Positions 54,406-62,464 of a stretch of DNA of 64,000 nt are shown here, in pieces; the first letter of the stretch is position 1, and each line of letters begins with the position of its first letter. The notes beneath the pieces are model-generated. The model was not told where the DNA came from. It saw only the letters and a list, made by a program, of their open reading frames with translations, and did not search any database. A program made the position numbers and the translations under genes. This DNA comes from G965220075 sp965220075 (GTDB lineage: Bacteria; Chloroflexota; UBA11872), in assembly GCA_965220075.1 (NCBI GenBank), contig OZ244806.1, positions 372,001 to 436,000 of the forward strand. Reading direction: 5' to 3'.

Positions 54406-56652
54406 ATGACTGTCGCGCGGCGTCCGCTGGGCTGGCTGGCGGCGCGTCCGGCGCTCGCGCTCTTCCTGTTTCTGGTGACCCTCTACGCGCTGGCGGCCGG
54501 CGTGAGCCGCAATAGCTTCGGCTACAGCGCCGACGGCACCTTCGCCTTCGAGATGGCCAAGAGCGCCGTGGTGGACCCCGAGCACGCCTACATCCGCGAC
54601 CATCACCGCAACTTCTCGCGCTGGGGGCTTGGTCTGCCGCTCCTGCTCGCGCCGGTGGCGGCCTTCGCCGAGCCCATCGCCGCGGCCGCCCCTCAGCGCG
54701 ACCGCATCCCCATCGGCGATCACGATCTGCTGCTCGTGCGCTTTCCACCGGTCGGCCGCGGCGCGCTGGCCGAGGCCGTTTCCGAGCTCGATCTCAACAT
54801 CCAGCCGGGCCGCTACGCGACCATCGCGCTGCTCTCACACACCGGATTGAGCGCCGAGCTCGAGCAGGGCGCCGAGGTGGCGCGGCTGGTCATCACCGAC
54901 GCCGACGGCCGCCTGATCGAGCGCCCCATCCGGGCCGGTATCGAGACCGCCGAGTGGGCCTACGACCGCGCCGAGGTGCGCGCCGTCGTCCGCCACGAGC
55001 GGCCCGAGCCGGTGGCCAAGCACATCGGCAACCTGCGCGCCAACTATTACCTGGCGCGCTGGGAGTTCGATCCGCCGGTCGACCTGGCCTCCGCCCGCGT
55101 CTACTACCGCGCTCCGGTGGGAGACCTCTACGTGGACGGGATCGCAATGCGGCGGCCCGATGGCGCCTGGCTCGATGGACCGGGGGTCGGCCGCGTCTGG
55201 TCGGAGCGTCAGAACGTCGAGTTCTTCCGCCGTCTGTGGGCGCCGCTCGTCAATGTCATAGCCACCGCGCTGGGTGCCGTCATCCTGTTCCAGATCGTGC
55301 GCCGGCTCGGCTACGCGGAGCGCGCCGCTCTGTTGGTCGCGCTGGCCTACGGCCTGGGGTCCATGGCGTGGCCCTACGCAAAGCTCGATTTCAGCGAGCC
55401 GATCGTCACCACCGCGCTGCTGGGTGTGGTCTGGGCGCTCCTTCTCCAGCGCCACACCGGCCTCGTGCGCTTCGCCGCGCTGGCCGGTCTCGTGGCGGTG
55501 TTCGCGGTTTTCACCAAGTACGTAACCGCCATCGCGCTGCCTCCGCTCGCTATCTACGTCATCGTCCAGCACAAGCCGGGCCGCTCATGGCGGCAGACCT
55601 GGCAGGCGGCCCGCCGCCCCCTGCTGGCTTTCCTCCTGCCGTTTCTGGTGCTGGCGCCGCTGGTTCTGCTGGTGGCCGCGCTGGCCTTCGACATGCGGCT
55701 GCTATACGAGCGGGAGCTCATCGGCGGGCTGCAGCGTGACTGGCTGGAGCTGCCCTTCCTGCTCGGCTTCCACGGGCTCGTCACCAGCTGGGGCAAGGGG
55801 GTGCTCTGGTACAACCCGGTGCTCCTGCTGGCAATTCCCGCCATACCCTGGTTCATCCACCGGCACGGCTGGCGATCCCTGATATTCCTGGCCGTGCCCA
55901 TCGTCTATCTGGCCCTCTACAGCAAGAAACCGGTCTGGTACGGCGGCAACGCCTGGGGTCCCCGTTACCTCGTGCCCACTCTGCCGTTCCTGATCGTCAT
56001 GGGCGCGCCTCTGGCCGCCTGGGCCGTCGAGCGCGCTCGACGGCTCCTCCCGCGGCTGGCCCTGGCGGCGCTCCTGCTGGCCAGCGTGGGCGTTCAGTTC
56101 ATGGGCGTCAGCAAGGACTTCATCGGCTACCTGAATCTCTTCCAGTTCCAGGTGGCCGGCCTGGTGTCCGAGAATGGCGCGATCTATGGCGGCGCTGAGT
56201 ACCAGCGCTGGTCGTCCATCCAGCCGGAAGGCGACTTCGCGGCGGTTCTCTACGCCCATCAGTTCTCGCCCCTGCTGGCGCATGCCTGGCTGCTGCGCGC
56301 GGACGCGGTCAATCTCTTCGCGCCCGACCGCACCGACCTCCTCGAGGACGCGCTCTACCGCTCGCCCTGGTCGCGGTTCGGCATCGACGCGCCGCCGCGC
56401 AGACCGGAGGCCGGCTTAGGACTCGACTTCTGGTCGATGACTCTGGCGGAGAGCTTCCTGGCCTACCCGTGGCTGGTGTTTTGGATCGCCGCCGCCCTGC
56501 TGGGCCTGCAAGCCCTCTCGCTGGGAGCGTGGGGGGTCGTGACGCGCCGCGTTCTGCGCGTTGGGGGCCGGTGGCGGCTCGTCCAGATGGTTCCGGTCGG
56601 CGCCTACGCCGCCGTGCTAGTAGTCTTTGACACTGCACATTTCATGCTCTAG
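54406..56652 (+). CDS. GT-C type membrane glycosyltransferase-like protein
   Basis: This 748-aa protein starts at ATG 54406 (GTG 54400 is possible). The first membrane segment is PALALFLFLVTLYALAAGV; a loop with SADGTFAFEMAKS follows. Residues about 98-260 form an outside beta-rich domain (LDLNIQPGRYATIALLSHTG and IETAEWAYDRAEVRAVVRHE). About nine further segments lie between about 280 and 745, with WPYAKLDFSEPIVTTALLGV, KPVWYGGNAWGPRYLVPTLP and PFLIVMGAPLAAWAVERARR, typical of the polyprenyl-phosphate-sugar-dependent GT-C superfamily (PMT/ArnT-like). It probably adds a sugar outside the membrane. Substrate unknown. Confidence 0.82.
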   Translation: MTVARRPLGWLAARPALALFLFLVTLYALAAGVSRNSFGYSADGTFAFEMAKSAVVDPEHAYIRDHHRNFSRWGLGLPLLLAPVAAFAEPIAAAAPQRDRIPIGDHDLLLVRFPPVGRGALAEAVSELDLNIQPGRYATIALLSHTGLSAELEQGAEVARLVITDADGRLIERPIRAGIETAEWAYDRAEVRAVVRHERPEPVAKHIGNLRANYYLARWEFDPPVDLASARVYYRAPVGDLYVDGIAMRRPDGAWLDGPGVGRVWSERQNVEFFRRLWAPLVNVIATALGAVILFQIVRRLGYAERAALLVALAYGLGSMAWPYAKLDFSEPIVTTALLGVVWALLLQRHTGLVRFAALAGLVAVFAVFTKYVTAIALPPLAIYVIVQHKPGRSWRQTWQAARRPLLAFLLPFLVLAPLVLLVAALAFDMRLLYERELIGGLQRDWLELPFLLGFHGLVTSWGKGVLWYNPVLLLAIPAIPWFIHRHGWRSLIFLAVPIVYLALYSKKPVWYGGNAWGPRYLVPTLPFLIVMGAPLAAWAVERARRLLPRLALAALLLASVGVQFMGVSKDFIGYLNLFQFQVAGLVSENGAIYGGAEYQRWSSIQPEGDFAAVLYAHQFSPLLAHAWLLRADAVNLFAPDRTDLLEDALYRSPWSRFGIDAPPRRPEAGLGLDFWSMTLAESFLAYPWLVFWIAAALLGLQALSLGAWGVVTRRVLRVGGRWRLVQMVPVGAYAAVLVVFDTAHFML

Positions 56653-56671
56653 GTTCCAGAAAGCCCTCGTG

Positions 56672-56893
56672 ATGTCAGAAACCCCTCCCGGCGAGCTCAT
56701 CCCGGCCGACTTCCTCGCGATCCTGCGCTGCGTGAACGACGCTCATCCGCGCGACGACGGCACGCTGCGCACCCGGGGCAGCCTGCTGGTGTGCACCGTC
56801 TGCGGCTACGGCTACATGGTTGACGACGGCATTCCCAACATGCTGTGGGATGAAGCTCTGACTCCGGAGCAAGTAGAGAGCGCTGGCGCGTGA
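56672..56893 (+). CDS. Trm112/YcaR-like small zinc-ribbon protein
   Basis: This 73-aa protein starts at ATG 56672. FLAILRCVNDAHPRDDGTLR, then SLLVCTVCGYGYMVDDGIPN and ML follow the Trm112-like pattern (LLxxLxCPxCxxxL...LxCxxCxxxYPIxDGIPxML). The first knuckle has lost one Cys (CVND rather than CPxC), leaving three cysteines. Family members stabilise methyltransferases or accompany glycan genes. It overlaps the radical SAM gene by 4 bp, so the two proteins probably work together. Confidence 0.8.
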   Translation: MSETPPGELIPADFLAILRCVNDAHPRDDGTLRTRGSLLVCTVCGYGYMVDDGIPNMLWDEALTPEQVESAGA

Positions 56894-57990
56894 ACACCGT
56901 CGGTCAGGCGAAGGACCTCATATTCAAGTTCCGCCGCCACCGCGCGGTGGCTCATCCACGCCTGTTCCGCTTCGCCTACCACTGGATGAAGGGCACGCAG
57001 AGTCCGCCCTACGGCCCGCTCAAGCTCCACATCGAGCCGACCAGCTTCTGCAATCTCCGCTGCCCCATGTGTCCGCAGAGCATCGGCGCCAACGAGACCA
57101 ACGGGTTCATGGAGATGGACCTCTACGACAAGATCGTCGACGAAGCCCGCCACTTCGCGCGCGAGTTCAACCTGTTCTTCCGCGGCGAGTCGCTCATGCA
57201 CCAGGGCATCTACGAGATGATCGAGAAGTGCGAGCGGGCCGGGATCGCCGCGCACATCAATACCAACGCCACCCTGTGGCGCGACGAGGCCATAGACAAG
57301 CTGCTCGACGCGCGCCCCTCCAAAGTGACCATCAGCTTCGACTCGGGCGACCCGACCACCTACGAGCAGATGCGTGCGGGCGCCCGGTACGACCTCACCC
57401 TGGAGCGCGTGCTGCGCTTCCTGTCGGAGAAGAAACGCCGCGGCCTGCGCAAGCCATACGTGGTCATGCAGGTGATCCAGCTATGGGACAAGACCTTCGC
57501 GGTCGGCGCCAAACCGACTATTCCGGCCGACTTTCGAAGCCTCTTCGACGGTCTGCCCGTGGACGAATGGGACACTTTTTGGGCGCACGGCTGGGCGGGC
57601 ACGATGGACGACTCCGCGTTCTACAACGCGCGCCCCCACGGGTCCGTCTACTTCCCCTGCAACTGGCTGTGGAAGTCGATGGCCGTCTATTGGGACGGCC
57701 GTGTGCCGTCCTGCTGCGCCGACTTCGCCGAAGACCAGATCATGGGCGACCTCAATCAGCAATCGCTGCTGGAGATTTGGGACAGCGAGCCTTACCGGGA
57801 AATCCGGCGCGCGCACGTGGCCGGAGACTTGAGCGACTACAAGCTGTGCAGGGGCTGCGACGCTGTCTGGCAGCACGACACAAACGCCTGGAAGGGATTC
57901 GCCGGCGCGCGCACGCTTGTCACCCGCGACCCATTGCCGGTCCTGCAAGAGCGCCGGCCGGCCGAGCCGGCGGCAAACGCCCCCGACTAG
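56890..57990 (+). CDS. Radical SAM protein with a SPASM domain
   Basis: This 366-aa protein starts at GTG 56890. The 4Fe-4S/SAM motif is EPTSFCNLRCPMCPQSIG (CxxxCxxC) near residue 54. RLFRFAYHWMKG precedes it and INTNATLWRDEAIDKLLD and KVTISFDSGDPTTYEQMRAG follow in the TIM barrel. The C-terminal SPASM region has YFPCNWLWKSMAVYWDGRVP, SCCADFAEDQIMGDL and CRGCDAVW, enough cysteines for an auxiliary cluster. Such enzymes modify peptides, sugars or cofactors by radical chemistry. Within this polysaccharide locus a sugar or lipid-carrier modification is the simplest guess. Confidence 0.9.
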   Translation: MNTVGQAKDLIFKFRRHRAVAHPRLFRFAYHWMKGTQSPPYGPLKLHIEPTSFCNLRCPMCPQSIGANETNGFMEMDLYDKIVDEARHFAREFNLFFRGESLMHQGIYEMIEKCERAGIAAHINTNATLWRDEAIDKLLDARPSKVTISFDSGDPTTYEQMRAGARYDLTLERVLRFLSEKKRRGLRKPYVVMQVIQLWDKTFAVGAKPTIPADFRSLFDGLPVDEWDTFWAHGWAGTMDDSAFYNARPHGSVYFPCNWLWKSMAVYWDGRVPSCCADFAEDQIMGDLNQQSLLEIWDSEPYREIRRAHVAGDLSDYKLCRGCDAVWQHDTNAWKGFAGARTLVTRDPLPVLQERRPAEPAANAPD

Positions 57991-58005
57991 CGCCGGACGG
58001 CGCCG

Positions 58006-58836
58006 CTAAGCCTGCCGCCAGCGCCAGAGCCGCTCGGCCGTACCCCCCAGAATCCATCTGCGCTCCTCCGCGCTGAGGTCCAGGCGGGTCTGGAAGATCT
58101 CCAGATGCTGCGCATAGGTCGCGCCTTGGTTGAACTCGCTGGTCGGGAAGTTTGAGCCCCACATGCAGCGCTCGGCGCCATACGCGTCGATCACCCGCCG
58201 CACCATCGCGTAGCCGTCCTCGTAGGGCCACGATCCGTCGGTAAGCGCGTCCAGGAACGTCAGCTTGGCGTAGACGTTGGGATAGCGCGCCAGCGCAAGC
58301 ACCGGCGGCAGGTTGGGCGACGGTGGGTTGAAGCTCAAGCCCACGTAGCCGCAGTGGTCCAGGATGATCGGTATCTCCGGGAACTGCTCGATCCGCGCCT
58401 CGAGCCGGGGGTACTCGTCCAGCACCGCCCAGGCGTCCACCGTTATGCCCAGATCGGCCACCGTCTCCCACAGCGGCGTGCTCACCGGATCGTCCAGCTC
58501 GACCTCGTTCAGGTCCTTGCCGTGAATGCGGATGCCGCTGGCGCCCGCGTCCGCCAGGACGCGCAGTTTGGCGGGCCCATCCGCGGACCTGGGGTCCACC
58601 AGCACCACCACCGCCAGCCGTTCCCCATGCGCGCGGCCGCTCTCCATGTGGTAGCGGTTATCCCAGAGATAGCAGTAGGGCGAAATGACCACCGCGCGCT
58701 GCACGCCGGCCGCGTCCATCTCGGCCAGCAGCTCCGCGGGAGTGCCGGTCACGCCCGGACTGTATACGGGGCTATCCGCCAGCGGGTAACAAGGATCGTC
58801 GCCGGCGATCAGGTGAGTGTGGCTGTCGATTATCAT
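58006..58836 (-). CDS. Amidohydrolase 2 family protein
   Basis: This 276-aa protein starts at ATG 58834-58836 after GAGGGGGT. It opens MIIDSHTHLIAGDDPCYPLA (HxH metal motif), then AAGVQRAVVISPYCYLWDNR, IRIHGKDLNEVELDD, PIILDHCGYVGLSFN near 175 and RCMWGSNFPTSEFN near 230 (the closing Asp of classical members is Asn here). These are features of the PF04909 family of decarboxylases/lactonases. It is on the opposite strand to the surrounding glycan genes and its end is 15 bp from the radical SAM gene. The role is unknown; the gene may be unrelated to the locus. Confidence 0.85.
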   Translation of the reverse strand: MIIDSHTHLIAGDDPCYPLADSPVYSPGVTGTPAELLAEMDAAGVQRAVVISPYCYLWDNRYHMESGRAHGERLAVVVLVDPRSADGPAKLRVLADAGASGIRIHGKDLNEVELDDPVSTPLWETVADLGITVDAWAVLDEYPRLEARIEQFPEIPIILDHCGYVGLSFNPPSPNLPPVLALARYPNVYAKLTFLDALTDGSWPYEDGYAMVRRVIDAYGAERCMWGSNFPTSEFNQGATYAQHLEIFQTRLDLSAEERRWILGGTAERLWRWRQA

Positions 58837-58936
58837 TTCGACCCCCTCGGCTGGTCTCTCTGCGGCGTTTTCGAGTGGCCAGCATACGCTCGCGCGGCGG
58901 TTGTTTCGATCCAGCGCCGGTGCTAGCGTCGCTCGC

Positions 58937-60109
58937 GTGCGAGTGACCCTCGTCTCCAATATCTTCCCGCCCGCGGTCGGCGGTCCGGCCACGCACATCT
59001 ACCATCTCGCGCTCTCGCTGCACGCCGCCGGCCACGAAGTCCGCGCGGTGGTCTGCACCGACGATTCCGAGGGCCGCGTGCGCCCGCCCTTTCCGGTCGT
59101 GCGAGTTTCGTGGAGCGTGCCGGTACCGCTGCGTTACCTGCGCGTTCTCTGGCATACCTGGCGCGCCGCGCTGCGCTCGGAGGTCGTGTACATCAACGGC
59201 ATCGAGCTCCCGTCCAGCCTGGGCGCGCTGCTGGCGAGACGCCCGCGTGTGCTCAAGATCGTGGGCGATTGGGCTTGGGAGTCCGCCTTGCGCCGCGGCC
59301 TCACCGACGTGGGACTGGAGGAGTTCCAGCGCGGGCCGCGCGGCCTGCGATTCAGCTTCTTTCGCGCCATCCAGCGGTTCTATTGCCGCCTGGCTTGCGT
59401 GGTGGTGGTGCCAAGCGGCTACGTGGGCGAGATTGTGCGCGGCTGGGGCGTTCCCGCCGGCAAGATTCGCGTGATCCGCAACGCGCTCACCCACCAGCCC
59501 CTTTCCGAGGTGTCCCGCGCCCAGGCGCGGAGCGCGCTGGGACTCAGCGGGCCGGTCGTATGCAGCGTGGCGCGCCTCTACCCCTGGAAGCGCGTCGACG
59601 ACCTCATCCGCATGGCGCCCGCCTTTCACCAAAACGCCGTATTGGTGATCGTGGGCGACGGTCCCGAGCAGCCCCGGCTGGAGCGGCTCGCACGCGCGAT
59701 CGGCGTCGCCGATCGAACCGTCTTCGCCGGCCGCGTGCCGCTCGATCGCGTGGCGCTGTATCTTCGCGCCGCCGACGTGTTCGCGCTCAACACGCAGTAT
59801 GAGGGCTTGTCCCACACGTTGATCGAGGCCAGGCACATCGAGACGCCAATCGTGACCACCGACGTAGGCGGCAACCGCGAGGTCCTGCAACACGCGCGGA
59901 ACGCGCTGCTGGCTCCCTACGGCGACCGGGACGCTTTCATCGCCGCCGTGAATCGCGTGCTCGACGACCCCGACCTGGCGCGGCGCCTGGCGGCGGCCGG
60001 CGGGCGCGATCTGGAAGAGTTCCGCTGGGAGCGGCTGGTGCGCGAGACGCTCGACCTCCTGCATGAAGTAACCGGCGCGCCGCGCCCGGCCGAGCCCCTG
60101 GGCGTGTGA
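58937..60109 (+). CDS. GT4 glycosyltransferase (first of three)
   Basis: This 390-aa protein starts at GTG 58937. VTLVSNIFPPAVGGPATHIY with LALSLHAAGHEVRAVVC is the acceptor-side GT-B domain with the GGxxxH motif. The donor side has CSVARLYPWKRVDDLIRMAP, VLVIVGDGPEQPRLERLAR, DVFALNTQYEGLSHTLIEAR (EGLSxxLxE, the E-x7-E catalytic pair) and VTTDVGGNREVLQH. The gene overlaps the next GT by 4 bp, so three GT4 genes form one tight run. The sugar is unknown. Confidence 0.93.
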   Translation: MRVTLVSNIFPPAVGGPATHIYHLALSLHAAGHEVRAVVCTDDSEGRVRPPFPVVRVSWSVPVPLRYLRVLWHTWRAALRSEVVYINGIELPSSLGALLARRPRVLKIVGDWAWESALRRGLTDVGLEEFQRGPRGLRFSFFRAIQRFYCRLACVVVVPSGYVGEIVRGWGVPAGKIRVIRNALTHQPLSEVSRAQARSALGLSGPVVCSVARLYPWKRVDDLIRMAPAFHQNAVLVIVGDGPEQPRLERLARAIGVADRTVFAGRVPLDRVALYLRAADVFALNTQYEGLSHTLIEARHIETPIVTTDVGGNREVLQHARNALLAPYGDRDAFIAAVNRVLDDPDLARRLAAAGGRDLEEFRWERLVRETLDLLHEVTGAPRPAEPLGV

Positions 60110-61239
60110 ACGCCAACCTGCTAATGCTCAGCGGCGATCGGGACGTCGCCGCGGGTCGGCGCGGACCCTTCAATTACACGCTGGGAGGCTTGGCGGAGCA
60201 GTTCGCGCGCGTCGACGTCCTGACCCCGCGGGCGGCCGGCGGCGCTCCCCGACAGATTCACCAAACGGTCCACGTGCAGCCTTCTCCCAGTCCCCGGCTG
60301 CTGCAAGCCGTCTGGCTCATCCGGCGCGGCCTGGCGCTCGCCAAGCAGCGCCGCTATCACCTCATCGTCAGTCACGACTACGGCATATTCGCGAACGGCC
60401 TGGCGGCGGCCGTGCTCAGCGCCCGGCTCGGCGTTCCGCACGTGAGCGAGATTCACCACATCCCCGCCCACCCCAAGCGCGCCCAGTGGTGGGAGCCGCT
60501 GGCCAAGCTGAGCTACCGCCTCTACCTGGCGGTCATGGCGCCGCGGGTGCGCGCCATCCGCGTCGTCAATACGCGCGAGGTGCCCGACCTCATGCGTCGT
60601 TGGGGAGTGCCCACCGACAAGATCGTGACGCTGCCCTCCGCGCATGTCGACCGCGCGACCTTCGCCGACTGTAGTGACCGGCAGGTGGAGTACGAGCTCG
60701 GTTTCGTGGGCCGCCTGGTGGCCAACAAGGGCTTGCCCTACCTCGCCGCCGTGTTCGCCGCGGTCGCGGCCGACCGCCCCGACGCTAACTTCGTAGTTAT
60801 CGGCCAGGGACCGGAGCTGGACGCGCTGCGCGCCTCCCTGCGCGCCCGCGGCATCCTGGAGCGCGTTCACTTCATCGACTGGCTCGATGATCCGGCCGAG
60901 CTGGCGCAGGTTTACCGGCGCATGCGCGCGCTTGTCTGTTGCTCCCGCAGCGAGGGCGGCCCGCGCGTCTGCCTGGAGGCCATGGCCTGCGGCACTCCCG
61001 TATTCGCGACGCCGGTGGGGCTGATGCCCGAGCTGATCGAGGACGGAACAAACGGCTGGATGCTGCCGTGGAGCCGCGTGCACGGGGCGTCGGTTGTCGT
61101 GCGCGCCTTGCGCGACCGCGCGGCGTTGCAGGCCGCCGGAAGACGGGCGCGGGCGGCCACCGAGCCCTACGCGCGCGATCAGGTGCTCGGCGCCTACGCA
61201 AGCGCCTACCGCTCCTTCGCGGACGCCGCAAGAGCATGA
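60106..61239 (+). CDS. GT4 glycosyltransferase (second of three)
   Basis: This 377-aa protein starts at GTG 60106 overlapping the previous stop. LLMLSGDRDVAAGRRGPFNY with TLGGLAEQFARVDVLTPRA begins the first GT-B domain. The second has ELGFVGRLVANKGLPYLAAV, VVIGQGPELDALRASLRARG, VHFIDWLDDPAELAQVYRRM and LVCCSRSEGGPRVCLEAMAC (EGxxxxxxEAM) before GTPVFATPVGLMPELIEDG. The next gene overlaps by 4 bp. It lacks any inserted module and has standard length. Confidence 0.92.
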   Translation: MNANLLMLSGDRDVAAGRRGPFNYTLGGLAEQFARVDVLTPRAAGGAPRQIHQTVHVQPSPSPRLLQAVWLIRRGLALAKQRRYHLIVSHDYGIFANGLAAAVLSARLGVPHVSEIHHIPAHPKRAQWWEPLAKLSYRLYLAVMAPRVRAIRVVNTREVPDLMRRWGVPTDKIVTLPSAHVDRATFADCSDRQVEYELGFVGRLVANKGLPYLAAVFAAVAADRPDANFVVIGQGPELDALRASLRARGILERVHFIDWLDDPAELAQVYRRMRALVCCSRSEGGPRVCLEAMACGTPVFATPVGLMPELIEDGTNGWMLPWSRVHGASVVVRALRDRAALQAAGRRARAATEPYARDQVLGAYASAYRSFADAARA

Positions 61240-62381
61240 CGGCGTCCGCGCCCTGCTCCGATCTGCGCCTGCTGTTCATCACCCAGGAGCTGGACGCCGA
61301 CAGCACCAATCTGGGCGTTGCGCACACCTGGGTGCGTCACCTTGCCGCCAAGGTCGCGGCCGTGGACGTAGTGGCGGCCCGCACAGGCCGCGTGGAATTG
61401 CCGTCCAACGTAGCGCTGCACTCGCTGTCGAGGCGGCGCCGCGCCGGACGTCTGGCGCGGTTCGTGAGTCTTACTGAGCGCTGTCGCGAGCTCATCGGAC
61501 GCGGCCGGGCGAACGCCGTGCTGGCGCACATGGTGCCCGCCTACGCGCTCGCGGCCGCGCCCTGGGCGCGCCTGCGGCGCGCGCCGCTGGTGCTCTGGTA
61601 CACCAGCCACGGGCGCTCCAAGCCGTTGCTGCTTGCGCACCGGCTCGTCAACGCCGGCGCCACCGCCTCCAGCGAGAGCTATCCGCTGCGCGGCGGCAAC
61701 GCTTACGTGCTTGGCCACGGAATCGACGCCGAGCGCTTCACCCCGCTGGCGGAGCGGCGCCCGAGCTCGGCGCCGCCGGTGGTCGGGGCGGCCGGTCGGG
61801 TCACGCCGCTCAAGGGCTTGCACGTGGTCATGAGGGCAATCGCCGCCGTACACGCCGCGGGCGACCTGCGGCCGCGCCTGCGCGTCGCCGGCGAGCCCTT
61901 CTATCCCGCCGACCACGCCTACCGTGACGAGCTGGAGCGTCTGGCCTCCTCGCTCGGTATCGGGGCCTCGGTTGAGTTCGTGGGCGGCCTGCCGGCCACT
62001 GAAATGCCCGAGTTCTACCGCTCGCTGGACCTGCTGGTGAACTGGCGCGCGCGGCCCGCGCTGGACAAGGTCGGGCTGGAGGCGCTGGCCTGTGGAACGC
62101 CCCTTGTGACCAACAACCGCGCCTATTCCGATCTGCTCGGACCGCTCGCCAACGACTTCCTGACCGGCGACTCGGTGGACGACCAGGCCCGCGCGATTGA
62201 GTCGGTGCTGGGCCTGCACCCGCGGTTGCGCGTGGCCGCGATTGAGCGGCTGCGCCGCCTCACCCTTCAGCGGCACGGCGCGGACGGGCTAACCTCTCGG
62301 TTTGTGGACCTTTTCGAGGCATTGCGTGCCGGCCGCCCGCCCTCGTTCGAGGAGGCGGCCGGCGCTGACGCGGCGCCTTGA
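61236..62381 (+). CDS. GT4 glycosyltransferase (third of three)
   Basis: This 381-aa protein starts at ATG 61236. DLRLLFITQELDADSTNLGV with AHTWVRHLAAKVAAVDVVAA is the N-terminal GT-B domain. The donor domain has GAAGRVTPLKGLHVVMRAIA, LRVAGEPFYPADHAYRDELE, VEFVGGLPATEMPEFYRSLD and VGLEALACGTPLVTNNRAYS. The catalytic second Glu is present in GLEALACGTP, but the preceding Glu of the E-x7-E pair is replaced (RPALDKVGLE). It may still be active. It has typical length and no insert. Confidence 0.9.
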   Translation: MTASAPCSDLRLLFITQELDADSTNLGVAHTWVRHLAAKVAAVDVVAARTGRVELPSNVALHSLSRRRRAGRLARFVSLTERCRELIGRGRANAVLAHMVPAYALAAAPWARLRRAPLVLWYTSHGRSKPLLLAHRLVNAGATASSESYPLRGGNAYVLGHGIDAERFTPLAERRPSSAPPVVGAAGRVTPLKGLHVVMRAIAAVHAAGDLRPRLRVAGEPFYPADHAYRDELERLASSLGIGASVEFVGGLPATEMPEFYRSLDLLVNWRARPALDKVGLEALACGTPLVTNNRAYSDLLGPLANDFLTGDSVDDQARAIESVLGLHPRLRVAAIERLRRLTLQRHGADGLTSRFVDLFEALRAGRPPSFEEAAGADAAP

Positions 62382-62464
62382 TCCGTTGCCGCCCTACCGC
62401 GGACGCGAGGTGACGATGCAACGCGGCCGAATCCAGCCGGTCCGCGCTCCCGCGCGGCGTCTCG

